64,000 nt of DNA from NCBI GenBank assembly GCA_039090855.1, contig CM076996.1:46776469-46840468 (forward strand), given 5' to 3'. Position numbers and translations under genes: made by a program. Below, in pieces: positions 1 to 10,204 of the stretch. Each line of letters begins with the position of its first letter. The first letter of the stretch is position 1. The DNA is from Macrothele yani (taxonomy: Eukaryota; Arthropoda; Arachnida; Araneae; Macrothelidae). The notes beneath the pieces are model-generated. The model saw only the letters and a list, made by a program, of their open reading frames with translations. It did no database searches and was not told the origin of the DNA.

Positions 1-859
1 ATCTTCTCTGAGGTTTCTCATCTGTAACAGGTGTTCTTTCGAAAACAAAGTTTTGCCACTGTGTCACTTTCTAAGTTATCACCGAGTACAGAAAAGGCTG
101 ACGAACAAAGTGACAGCACAGGTCACAAAAGTTGTGATCTTTCGACTCTGGATTCCAACAGCTGAGCCTGCAGTCAAGCAGATACCTGAAAAAAAAAGCC
201 ATGTATATTAGATTTATTTCTGCCACAGAAAGTAAAAGTAACATTTCTGAAGGTAACGATAGGATACAGTAGGACAACAAATGCAATACAGTATCTTACA
301 TTCGAAGGCTTCCGTTTCAATAAAAGAAACTCTCACAACAGAAAACTCAAAGTCGAATGGATTTTATTACGCCACAACAAATGCTGTAGCTCAGCGTTTT
401 CACTATAGCGCACATTCTGTGGTGGCTGCCCGAGCTCTCGGTTCTTAGATCACTTTTTAAACCCAAGTTTTCACGCAAGAATATTTTTTGAAACCACACA
501 CCCGGTCTTTCTATTTTGCTTCTATCCTGTTTCTGCCAATCCATCTAGCAAGCTTGTTATTCTAGATCTCGTTAATGATTGGTAGGTTTTCAGCAAATAT
601 CCCCTTTCTTTCCTTTACATTGCTTTTGGTACCTGCTTGAAACTAAACCCATTCTGGATCCTTCTCATTCTTGGCTCGGTCGACTTATTTCATTTTAACT
701 ATTATTCTGATATAGAGGATTTCAGTGTTTTTAAAAATTGGGAACATCTTTTCCCTAATTAATAATGATCTTATGATAAGTGACATAGCCACGATTTAAT
801 TTCGGGAGTCCAGGATTCAATCTCGCACTTTTAGTGTATGTATGTGCGCATATTTTATA
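1..859. other. Unannotated AT-rich sequence
   Basis: No recognisable gene, transposon end or RNA gene was seen. The open frames present are short and match no family I know. The stretch ends at the TA dinucleotide flanking the first Tc1-like element. Confidence 0.5.
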
Positions 860-2076
860 CACTGAGTGGCCACTTTATTATGACCACCCCCTCAGAACTT
901 CGTGGGGCCACCTTTTGCCTTTAATACTGCGTCGATTCTTCGTGGCATGGACTCCACGAGATGTTGATAGGTGGTTTGTGGAATCTGAGACCATGCTTGA
1001 TGAATAGCACTTTCCAGGAGTGTGAGATTGCAGGGTTGTAGATCCAACTGCCTGATGGCTCGTTCAACTTCATCCCACAAATTCTCAATGGGGTTCAGAT
1101 CAGGAGATTGTGGGGGCCACCAAGCAAAGTAAACTCACCGGCATGTTCCTGAAACCAATCCTGTACAATACGAGCACTATGGCAGGACGCATTATCTTGT
1201 TGAAAGTAGCCATCGCCATTGGGACAAACCATCCACATGACAGGATGCACGTGGTCTGCAACGATGTTTAGATATGATGTGCCAGTCAGACGTTGATCAC
1301 CACGAATTAAAGGGCCCAAAGCATGCCAGGAAAACATTCCCCAAACCATAACGTTGCCTCCACCAGTTTGAAGGGTTGTAGCAATGCATTTGGGGTCTAT
1401 GCTTTCCTGCTGTTTCCGCCAAATTCTCACTCGGCCATCGGCAGGGTGCAACTGAAAACGTGATTCATCGGACCACATAATTTGTTTCCAATTATCGACT
1501 GTCCAATCCTTGTGCTCCTGTGCGAACTGGAGACGTTTTCTCTTGTTAACTGCAGAGAGCAAAGGTGTTCGAACAGGCCTTCGGGTGCCATATCCCATCC
1601 GATGCAGTGTACGGCGAACAGTGCGTGCAGAGATCATTTGAGGGGACCCTTGATTAAGATGGTCAATAATTTGCTGCACTGTTGTCCTTCTGTTGTCTGT
1701 TACCAGTCTGGACACTCTCCGTTCCGCCCGAGCAGTCACTAGTCGATGACGACCACACGTTGCACGAAGAGACCCAGTTTTTTTTGGCTGACAGTCCAGT
1801 CTTTAAACACTTTAACAACAGCTGCTCTGGAACATTTCACGAATGCGGCGGTTTCGGTGATACACGCTCCATAGCTCCGAACTCCTACAATCATCCCACG
1901 TTGAAAGTCCGTCAAATCGCATTTTTTACCCATCTCGTCACCCAAAAATCACTTCTACTACTGTCGGAAGGACTACGCTTTCCCTTTTTATACTAGACTC
2001 GCCCTCTGGCGGCAACAGTGTGCAGCCATATTTGCTTAAAACTGTCAGGTGGTCATAATAAAGTGGCCACTCAGTG
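860..2076 (-). mobile_element. Tc1-like transposon (DD36E type), both ends present
   Basis: The element is bounded by near-perfect terminal inverted repeats beginning CACTGAGTGGCCACTTTA on the left and ending with the complement on the right. TA dinucleotides flank both ends, as expected for Tc1/mariner integration. It is 1,217 bp long, a usual size for the superfamily. The transposase lies on the minus strand and is broken. The right end lies two bases from the TA of the next element, so two Tc1-like elements sit back to back here. Confidence 0.93.
892..1945 (-). pseudogene. Broken Tc1-like transposase
   Basis: Three minus-strand pieces make up one cut-and-paste transposase. The N-terminal helix-turn-helix starts at 1945 with MGDEMGKKCDLTDFQRG. 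The central part, 1739-1095, carries the first catalytic Asp in WSDESRF and the second in FQQDNASCH. The C-terminal piece, 1080-892, ends MPRRIDAVLKAKGG. The SPDLNPIENLWDE block with the catalytic Glu spans the break near 1085. Bridging the frameshift, about 36 residues separate the second Asp and the Glu, which resembles DD36E rather than classic DD34E families. At least two frameshifts make it non-functional. Confidence 0.9.
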
Positions 2077-2080
2077 TATA

Positions 2081-3972
2081 CACTAAAGAACCAAAACATT
2101 ATGGCCAACGCGAAATCGAAGCAACTGGAGGGAAACGCGACGGTGCGTGTGAAGGTCCCAAAACGGTATAAATAATACCAGATACAGAGCTCTGTTATTT
2201 AGTGTTATTTTTGTTTTTCAGATGAGAAAGGAAGATGACTTAAGCGAATTTGACAAAGGCCATAATTGTAATTGCCAGACGAATAGGTCGGAGCATTTCC
2301 TAGACGATAAGGCTTATTGAATGCTCATGGTAAGCCGTGGTTAGTACACTTTCAAAACGCGGTGCGAGGAGCGAAAAACCACGAACCACAGGAAAGGTGT
2401 AAGACGACCACGACTCATCGATCCTATAGCTGAGCGAGGGCATGCCACGAGACAACAGAAGGGATACTGTGGCACAACTCGCCCGTAATTTAAATGCTGG
2501 AGACGGGAATAATGTGGCACAACACACAGTATATCGAATCCTGATGAAAACGGGGCAGCATAGACCTTGAATTATTGGAAGAAACTCGTCTGATCCGACG
2601 AATCTCGTTTGCTGTTGTACCATGTGGACGGCGGGTACGTGCGCATCGTTTACTTGGGGAAGTGTTGGCACCAGGAAGCGCCATGGGACGAAAACAAATT
2701 GGTGGAGAAAGTGTAACTGGGACATCCATATTTATCAAAAGTGAAGTTCAGTAGCCATTTTAGAAATAGGGAATTGTAATCATTTTCCTTCAGTTCCCGC
2801 CATTTTGTTGAGCATGGCGACGGTTGTTAAAGTGCACTTTTTCTCACGCGTACCTTCAAATGAGGCGGTGTTGGTGTTCTAGTTTCGTGGATGTAAGAAG
2901 AGTAGAACAGGGCATTTTTGGTCTTCAGCCGTCCCAGGCGAGGGAGTAAGTGTAGAGGGGGCAGCGAAGGCAACAAAAGATCTTTGCGTTTTCAGAGAGG
3001 AGGTATTTTAGGGAGTGGTCGCGCTTTCTAGGAATGCGTGGCTCTTCACTCTTCGGCGAGGGGACAGTTTTTTTAGGGGTTTTTTCTCCGTGCAAGAGGA
3101 CAAGGGACTCGCTGGCTGGAAGTCGAGGAAGAAGGAGGTTTTTAGCGAGGTGCGAAGGCCTCGCGAGTTTGGGGACGATGATAAATAGGAAGCAATGAGG
3201 CCGATGAGTAGAGAGACAGAAGGTTATCCGAGGTGTTAATTAAACAATGAACGCACAAAAATGAAGGAAAAAATCTTGGTGACATTTCCCGCAACATCTG
3301 AATAAAAGTCTTCCTCACTGCAAGAGCAAAATTTAACTTTAGTCGATTTTTCATACTTTGTATTCGATTTATCTGCATCTGCCGGGAGAAATAATACGGG
3401 TTAAACCCCATATACAGAGCAAGCATCAAACGAACCCTCCACACAGGGTGCTGCAATATAAGTCAGCACCAAGCCCTGTAACAAAAGAGTCAGTGTTATG
3501 CTGAGAAATAATGGGCCCAGCCATTCATGTGGAGGGAACTACGACCTCTATCACTCACCTAAACATCATTGTAGACCAGGTACATCCTTTCATGACAACA
3601 GTATTCCCCTCTAGTAGTGCCTTAATTAAGCAAGATAATGTGCCATGCCACACTGCCCAGATTGTTCAAGAATGGTTCGCGATCATGAGGAAAACTTCCA
3701 GTTATTGTCCTAGCCTCCAATTTCCTTAGACATCAATCCAACTGAGCATCTGTGGTTTGTGTTGGAACAACAAATCCGTTCTGAGGCGGCTTAACCACGT
3801 AACTTACAAGAGTTAACGGATCTGCTGGTAACGTGGTGGTACCAGATACCACAAGACACCTTTAGAAATCTTGTAGCGTCAATTCTTCGCCGGGTAGGAG
3901 CTTTTTCGGCAGAACGTGGAGGATCAATATCATATTAGGCAGGTGGTCATAATGTTTTGGCTTTTCGATGTG
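2081..3972 (+). mobile_element. Tc1-like transposon, family B, interrupted by an insert
   Basis: The left inverted repeat begins CACTAAAGAACCAAAACATT and the right end reads as its complement near 3937-3972. Plus-strand transposase remnants run from about 2220, where the coding start is degenerate, through the D block at about 3640 (KQDNVPCHTAQIVQEW) to the C-terminus near 3925. Comparison with the related copy at 12165-13609 shows about 760 extra bases at 2718-3482. The reading frame is destroyed by many indels. This family recurs at 12.2, 14.2, 15.8, 19.4-21.7 and 36.3 kb, so I call it family B. Confidence 0.85.
2712..3482. mobile_element. Unidentified insert with a 6-bp duplication (possible solo LTR)
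   Basis: The family-B element is colinear with its relative at 12.2-13.6 kb on both sides but is interrupted here. TGTAAC occurs at 2712-2717 and again at 3477-3482, which fits a target duplication around a roughly 760-bp insert. The insert has no inverted repeats that I can see and no recognised protein. A 5-6 bp duplication and this length fit a solo LTR, but the expected TG...CA ends are not clear. Confidence 0.45.
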
Positions 3973-4109
3973 AATACAGGGTGTTTAAAAGGAGGTATAC
4001 AACATTGCAGAATAATAGAAAGGAAATGGAAACAGATGCAAAAATGCAGAGCAACACTTGAAGTTTCAACACAGAGAGTCAAATTTCGATGTGACTGCCA
4101 ACAGTTATA

Positions 4110-5247
4110 CACTGAAGTGCAATTGAATTAGAGATACCTGTCTAGTAACGTGTAGCACCACCTTTCGCCCTGATGACGGTGGCGATTCGTCTCGGCATGG
4201 ACTCGACAAGACGCCGGAAGCGTTGGGAAGCCATACGGATCCACGACTACTGAACAAGCTCCCACAGTTCACGAAGATTTGATGGAGGGGGGTCAGAGCC
4301 TCGAACATCTCTCTCGATGGCATCCCAGATGTGCTCGATGCGATTGAGGTCAGGTGACCTTGTCTTGTTGCAGGATGAGGTCCCCAGTGGGATGTTGAAG
4401 ACGCACAAACGGGAGCAAATACTCGTCCAGGATATCCTGGTAACGTTTGACCTGTGGGGGACGATGACACACGTACCACGGGTCCCATTTTAGTCCAGGT
4501 AAATAGTCCCTAGACGAGAATGCAACCCCCACCAGCTTGAAGAGTACCTTGCTGGCAAGAAGGATCCATCGCTTCATGTGGTTTGCGCCGTACTCGTATC
4601 CTGCCATCCGCATGTACCAACGTGAATCTCGACTCATCAGTCCAGGCAACATTTTCCCACATGTCTAGGGTCCAGTGGCGATGTTTCCGCGCCCATGATA
4701 ATCTTTGCACCCAGTGATGTGCGGTCAGCAGCGGTACCCTCGTGGGACGATGGCTTCTGTACCCCATAGCGAGGAGATGGTTCTGGATGGTGTGGCTGTT
4801 TACACGTTTTTGTGCACCAGCGTTAAATTGCCGAGTGATTTCTTGCACTGTGGCCCGTCTATCCGCTGTTACAATGCGAGCTAGCCGATGATTACCCCGC
4901 TCATTCACACGCTGTTGTCCACGGCAATTGGCCCTTGCAGAGATGGTTTTACCGGATTCGATGTACTCACGGTGCACCCGTGACACAGTGGCTCGTGAAA
5001 ATCCCAGTGCCTGCACGACTTCCGAGATGGAGTGAACCATTCGTCGGGCTCCGACAGTTTGCCAACGATCAAATGCGCTTAGATCCTTCGTCTTACCTAT
5101 ACTGCGTCCGACTCTTACTGATTCCCGTCGCATCACTCCTTATATTGTCGGATCGCTGCATACGTCATGTCGTTTCCGTTTACAGGGCCGCCCACAGCGC
5201 CACATTTGCATAACGCCAGCTGTCTCTAATTCAATTGCTCTTCAGTG
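4110..5247 (-). mobile_element. Tc1-like transposon, family C
   Basis: Inverted repeats start CACTGAAGTGCAATTGAATT at 4110 and end with the complement at 5247. TA dinucleotides flank both ends at 4108-4109 and 5248-5249. The length is 1,138 bp, slightly shorter than the relative at 60781-62072, which is consistent with small internal deletions. The minus-strand transposase is described separately. The left flank, 3973-4109, is a short unassigned spacer. Confidence 0.92.
4150..5136 (-). pseudogene. Broken Tc1-like transposase, family C
   Basis: An intact N-terminal half of 208 residues runs from 5136 to 4510. It includes the DNA-binding helices (LSAFDRWQTVGARR, FSRATVSRVHREYIESGKT) and the first catalytic Asp in WTDESRF, and then stops. 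The remainder continues in other frames to about 4150: HRPPQVKRYQDILDEYLLPF, then ILQQDK at the position of the second Asp block. Sequence after that block appears deleted before the C-terminal LWELVQ...MPRRIA region. It cannot encode an active enzyme. The family resembles the Tc1 relatives with 36 residues between the last two catalytic positions. Confidence 0.88.
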
Positions 5248-5249
5248 TA

Positions 5250-6400
5250 CTGCAGATGTCCCACCTGTAGTCAATTTCCACACGAGGCATTGCATATAAG
5301 GCGTAAGAGCAGCAATGACGGCAGTAGTTCTTGTACGCAGCTCATCGATACTGGTTGGTAGTGGTGGTACATAGACACGATCTTTAGCAAAGTCCCACAA
5401 GAAAAATCTAGCGGTGTAAAGTAGGGGGAACGAGGTGACCATGCTACTGGCGCACCTCTACCAATCCACCTACCTGGAAAATGGGTGCTGAGGTACGACC
5501 TTAGGTCGTTTAGGTAATGCGGAGGTGCTCCATCTTGCTGGAAGTGTAAGCGTCCGTCCTGGTCATCGTCGTCTAACTGCGGGATGTGGAAATGTTTCAG
5601 CATGTCGAGATTCGAGATATACAATACCACTAATGGTGGGCTCAGCAAAAAAAGGAAGGGTCCGTACACTTTCTTCATGTTCGTAGCGCAAAAAACGTTA
5701 ACGTTTGCGCACTGTCACGAACACGTTCTATGGTATCGTGTGGATGTTCGCTTCCCTAAATTCTACAGTTAGGAGTGTTGACTTGACCACTTACGTGAAA
5801 AACGCACTCGTCACTGAAAATGATCGTCCCTAGAAAATCCTCATTTTCTTCTATCCGACAGATCATTTCCGTACAGAAATCTTTTGTACCTTGCGATCGT
5901 CTGCCTTCAGCTGGTTCACGATGGTAAATTTGTGCGGCCTGAAATGCAGACGATGTCGCAGAATGCGCCACACAGTGACACGGAGAATGACAGTTTCTTG
6001 AGACGCACGTGCATGTCTCGTAGACTTTCGAGGACTTCAAATGCAGCTCCCGCGCACTTTGTTCACCACAGCGTCGGAGGGACGAATAGAACAGCCTGTT
6101 TCGACAAAATTATTGTGCCACGTGTAGATCGTACTCCTACTTGGAGGTTCTTTGCTGTATTTGCATACGAAAATTCCTATGAACTTAGGTTGTGCAGTTG
6201 CACTAGTACACAGTCGTTTGAGGGGTCGTTTGGGGGGGGCATTGACGGCTAAACATAAAGCTAAAGAAAGAACGAAAGGTAGCAATGAAAAACTGGTGAT
6301 AACACGAAATAACCTCACAATTTTTGTCTGGTTGCAGAAAGACTTTTGTACGATATTCTCAAAGGTGAGACTCACAATTAATCCCACAACAAGCCAATGG
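5250..6400 (-). mobile_element. Degenerate mariner-like transposase remnant (TPLDF group)
   Basis: Three minus-strand pieces resemble a group of Tc1/mariner-type transposases often labelled DUF4817 or SETMAR-like. The N-terminal piece at 6387-6037 has a W-x3-F-x2-TG motif. The middle piece, 6040-5756, has IIFSDECVFHVSGQVN, which carries the first Asp. The C-terminal piece, 5678-5271, has HFQQDGAPPHY, FPGRWIGRG and a final SPYFTPLDF whose Asp replaces the usual Glu. I could not find inverted repeats. It starts right after the TA that borders the family-C Tc1 element. Heavily frameshifted. Confidence 0.7.
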
Positions 6401-6539
6401 TAATATACATTTGTAATTATCGTGCCTTATTGCGCTTATTGAACAACTCGCCAATCGTCAGGTTGAATCAGTTAATTTTATTATAACGAAAATAACTCGA
6501 AAATACAGTATATATTTTACCTTAATTCTGCTCCTACAG

Positions 6540-7107
6540 ACGACGTCGAACGGTACGTGCTGACACAGGTTGTTGCGCAACACACTCTAATTCCTGCACT
6601 AACGTTCGTGATGTGGCGGTGGGAGCCGTCAATGCCCGCAGCACAACATGCCGGTCCTCTCGTTTGGTGGTGTACCGCGTCTGCGGCAATCGCTCACGTC
6701 GGTCGGTCTGTCTGTCCCTCCTGCCCCCACCGAATCCATACTCGGCTCACTGTGGCGGGATGTCGTCCCACACGGGCGCCGATGTCTCGGTACGATAAAC
6801 CGCTGTCGCGATAAGCCACTATTCGTCCTCTGTCGAACTCCGAGACGTACTGGAATGACTGCCGTATTCTGCGACGAGGCATCAGGAAGCTTCCCACGCA
6901 CAGGTCCGGCAGCACAACACACTTCCACTACTTACACCGCGCCTTCTGTTCACCCTTCTTATAGTGCTTATCGGTGGCGCGCCGGGCGCACATGATTTGC
7001 ATATGCCCTGCAATGCTAATCGTTTGCATGTCCTCTCGCGGGCGACGCATGCTGCGAATTTCAGGCCAATCGGATGCTTCTTTCTTGGTGTTGCATTTTG
7101 GGTGGCC
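6540..7107 (-). mobile_element. Tc1-like fragment, 5' half only (family A)
   Basis: The minus strand reads from a terminal repeat ending GGCCAGCAGTG at about 7108 (flanked by TATATA) into an N-terminal transposase piece at 6915-6694. That piece contains YVSEFDRGRIVAYRDSG and SYRDIGARVGRHPATVSRVW, a paired-type helix-turn-helix typical of Tc1-like enzymes. The catalytic region is absent and the fragment ends near 6540. The related, longer copies are at 36843-38189 and 48597-49500. Confidence 0.8.
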
Positions 7108-7119
7108 AGCAGTGTATAT

Positions 7120-8310
7120 ATATAATTTACGTATTCAGTTAGTAAAACTTTAGTTCATAATTATCACACAGCCAATCCAAATAATTCTGGAGACCAAATC
7201 AGCTGACTTATGTATTTATTTATGCTGTGTCAACTAGTTTTGTTTTATAAATGTTGAATCCAAGGCATAGTTAAGAGTCCGAGTTTAATTTCCCGAGGAA
7301 ATGTCCCAGATCTGTACTTTAGTTTTGAAAATAGTCTGTGCTAATTTTCGTGACATCTTAGTTAGGAAATTCATTTCTGCTGTCCTTGACAGCTAGTATT
7401 TTATTCACCGCTTACATTTATATTTTCATGATTCATAGTTTTGCCGCTAGGTGGAGTAAAGTATGCATTTCTCTTCACAACTGTATCTCTGCTTCTAAAA
7501 ATACTAGAGAAACGCTATTTGCACTGCATGCCATTCGGAGCTACGATGAAGATTGAGAATATTACCACTTTAAATAACGAACATTTTCTTTTGGCTGTGA
7601 ATGTATGCGTATAAACCGTTTTCTTGTTGTCCTTGCATTTCAAAGTTGTATTTGAAAAATTCTTTTTGCATCGCAGAGCTCTCATTAACAAGAATATTTT
7701 GCGTAAATTCGGAATGAGCAATTCTCCCAATAGGGATCGTCAGCGTGTATTACTATTTAAAAGAGTATTGTTTCTTTACAAATCGTTTTTTCGTTGGATA
7801 TTCTTGACTACGATGAACATTTTGCGGGCCCATTTTCTTATTCAACAAACGCACAAGACAATAAATTACCGAAGATTGTCACATTTTATATTACCACATA
7901 TTTTTCTGATTCAAAAGATTTGGTCATGATACCAGAGAATTCGGTAGCATCTTTCTTATTTATTTTTATGGTTAAATACCTCCTTTCTTACTGCATGCTT
8001 GATGACTGCAGGCTCCTAGCAAAGTTTCATCAAACATCATATGAAAAAGAAAAAGTCAGAAATGGCACGAATACAAATTAAAAAAAAATCTAAAGAAAGA
8101 TTTGTACCTTTTTTCGTCCCGTTGAGTGCAATGGCGCCTTCTTTACCTAGTTGGATGTTTCTCAGACACGTCTCCGTGCTTCCAGAGAAATGTAGCACCT
8201 TTTCATTACCAGAATATGCCTAAAAATGAAATAAAATAACATTTAGAAAGATGCCTTTATGCATTTCTGGTAGCTGACTCGAAACTATGCCTTTCTGGTC
8301 GTATATTCGA
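7120..8310. other. Unannotated AT-rich sequence
   Basis: No family match was found. Short repeats of a GCMTTTCTGG motif occur at 8261, 8289 and 8353, leading into the inverted repeat that starts near 8311. Confidence 0.45.
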
Positions 8311-8515
8311 CTATCCCAACTGTCAAAAAACAGATGAAAAAAATATAGCTCAGCATTTCTGGTCTTATCAAGGAAATGTCTGTCAACACTGCTCAACATT
8401 TACGGCAAGACCAAAATACATTGGGTTTCGACAATAGCTGCAAGGGATCAACAACGTAATTATATATTTTAATAGTTTTGACTTTTTTATTAATATTTTT
8501 TGGCCGAATTGTGCA
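8311..8515 (+). repeat. Left arm of a large inverted repeat
   Basis: This 205-bp segment is similar, in reverse complement, to 9176-9390. Shared blocks include CTATCCCAACTGTC, GGTCTTATCAAGG, ACCAAAATACATTG, TTTCGACAATAGCTG and TTTTTGGCCGAATT, in the same order with small indels. The arms are diverged, so the structure is old. Together with the spacer it could be a foldback or long-inverted-repeat element, or two oppositely oriented copies of a dispersed repeat. Confidence 0.8.
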
Positions 8516-8786
8516 CGCTGAGTGTTTAACGGGTGGTAAAAACGATACAGCTTTTAACATTCTTGACGCAACGCAAAGACCATGTCAGAAAAATATGAAA
8601 ACTACAATATCCTAATAAAACATTTTCTGCTGTAATAAAACAAATTTGAATTTAGTATACATAAAATACTTAGACTAAAGGTGGAAATAAAATTAAAATT
8701 TGTTACTGTAAATGAAGATAAAATTACAAAGAAAACTTTCACTTGCAAAGCCCAATTCATTTCACGAGGGCACTGAGAGGTAACTT

Positions 8787-9040
8787 AAAGCGAGCCCTCG
8801 CCGCCCCGGTGGCGCAGTGGTCTAAGCGATGGCCTCTGATCATTCGTCCGAACGGGGTCCGGGTTCGAATCCCGGTGAGGCATGGATGTTGTGTTTGTCT
8901 TACGGCACTGGCTCTCTCCCTTCCCTGGAACCAGTGACCCTAAATTAGGGACGGGCGACTGCTTATAGCCCATTGAGTTGCTCACGGTGGTCGTTAAACC
9001 TCCAACCAAAAAAAAAAAAAAAAAAAAAAAGCGAGCCCTC
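8787..9040 (+). mobile_element. tRNA-derived SINE with poly(A) and target duplication
   Basis: The SINE body begins at 8800. Its tRNA-like head has an A-box (TGGCGCAGTGGTCTAAG) and a perfect B-box (GGTTCGAATCC), the internal RNA polymerase III promoter. A tRNA-unrelated body follows (CTAAATTAGGGACGGGCGAC, GAGTTGCTCACGGTGGTCG), then a pure A tail of over 20 bases. The 13-bp duplication AAAGCGAGCCCTC flanks it at 8787-8799 and 9028-9040. The perfect duplication and intact promoter boxes make this the youngest-looking SINE in the window. It sits in the spacer of the inverted repeat. Confidence 0.93.
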
Positions 9041-9175
9041 AACGGATCCCTCGAACTTCAGCATGCCGAATTTGGCATACATATAGCAGTAGCATATTCA
9101 CTATTGCTATTCTGTTTGCTTTGAATATTCCATCGATTTCTCATCTAATAAGAGGAATATTTCTTCCTTCATTGA

Positions 9176-9390
9176 TGCATAATTCGGCCAAAAATTAAAA
9201 TAAATTAAGACGTCAAAAAGTACTAAAGTATATAATTACTTTGTTGACCCCTAACAGCTATTGTCGAAATACAATGTATTTTGGTGTTGCGGTGAGCGTG
9301 GAGCACTGTTGACTGACATTCCCTTGATAAGACCAGCCAGCAATGCTGATCCATATTTATTGCATCTCTTTTCTGACAGTTGGGATACTA
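9176..9390 (-). repeat. Right arm of a large inverted repeat
   Basis: Reverse-complement partner of 8311-8515. The spacer between the arms is 660 bp now, and about 410 bp once the SINE and its duplicated target are removed. No coding sequence was recognised in the spacer. Confidence 0.8.
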
Positions 9391-9745
9391 TCTTTTCACT
9401 TCATTTATACGATAGTTTTGCCAGGAATTTTACGGAATCGTTACGAGGAATAGCTGATTTTCTTATTCATGTACATGTACGTATATATGAACAAGAAGTA
9501 AGTTTAATTGTGGTATTTTAAACGCAACAACAAATAGAAACACAGAGATTATCCATAAATGTATTGATGAAAACTGAAATATCAGCACGGTTGACGTTAA
9601 GCAAGAATAGCAAATATCAGCGTACACAGTTGCATATCAATTCATAAACTGGAAAATATGAAAAGTAGTTTCACAGTACATTGTAGCAGAATATTATTTT
9701 TGTAGGTGATAAAAAAAAGTTTATACGCGTTAGTTCTGAACTGAT
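9391..9745. other. Unannotated sequence
   Basis: Nothing recognised between the inverted-repeat arm and the next SINE. Confidence 0.4.
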
Positions 9746-9951
9746 TTAGCCGTCCCAGTGGCAGAGTTGTCTGAGACGCTGGATTCAAACCATTCGTCCT
9801 AACATGGGCTCTGATTCGAGGCATGGATGGTGTGCTTGTCTTTCACATCACTAGCTCCGTCCATAGAACCAGTGGCCCAGAATAAGGGACAGGCGCGACA
9901 GGTTCTAACCCTACGAGTTGCTCATGGCGGCCTTTATTCTCGGAAACAAAA
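9746..9951 (+). mobile_element. Old tRNA-derived SINE copy
   Basis: A diverged copy of the SINE at 8800. The head (CCGTCCCAGTGGCAGAGTTGTC), GAGGCATGGATGGTGTGCTTGTC, the CCAGTGGCCCAGAATAAGGGACAGG block and GAGTTGCTCATGGCGG are all alignable. The B-box is damaged (TGATTCGAGGC) and no clean target duplication is visible. Confidence 0.85.
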
Positions 9952-10204
9952 CAACAGACTTATCAATGTAAACATAGCTTTTAAACAAAGGCCAGTTCTT
10001 ACGACACATATGCAATTAGGGCAACTAAAGGTTGAGGAACGCCAAGAAAATGATGGGAAGACCAGATTCAGGAATGTCTGCTTGAGAAAAAGATTATAAG
10101 GTACAAAAGATCTTGTGTACGGCCTGTGATGGATGTTATGAAGCTCGAGCTTTGTGCCGAGATCGCTGTAAATGGAGACGCTGGTTACACCAACGGTAGG
10201 TAAA

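Noticed and set aside
8261..8362. A CRISPR-like or satellite array from the repeated GCMTTTCTGG motif
   Set aside because: Only three short copies with irregular spacing, and the sequence context is eukaryotic.
8800..8885. A possible functional tRNA gene
   Set aside because: The A and B boxes are tRNA-like, but the cloverleaf acceptor stem is not complete and the sequence continues into a repeated SINE body with poly(A) and a target duplication.
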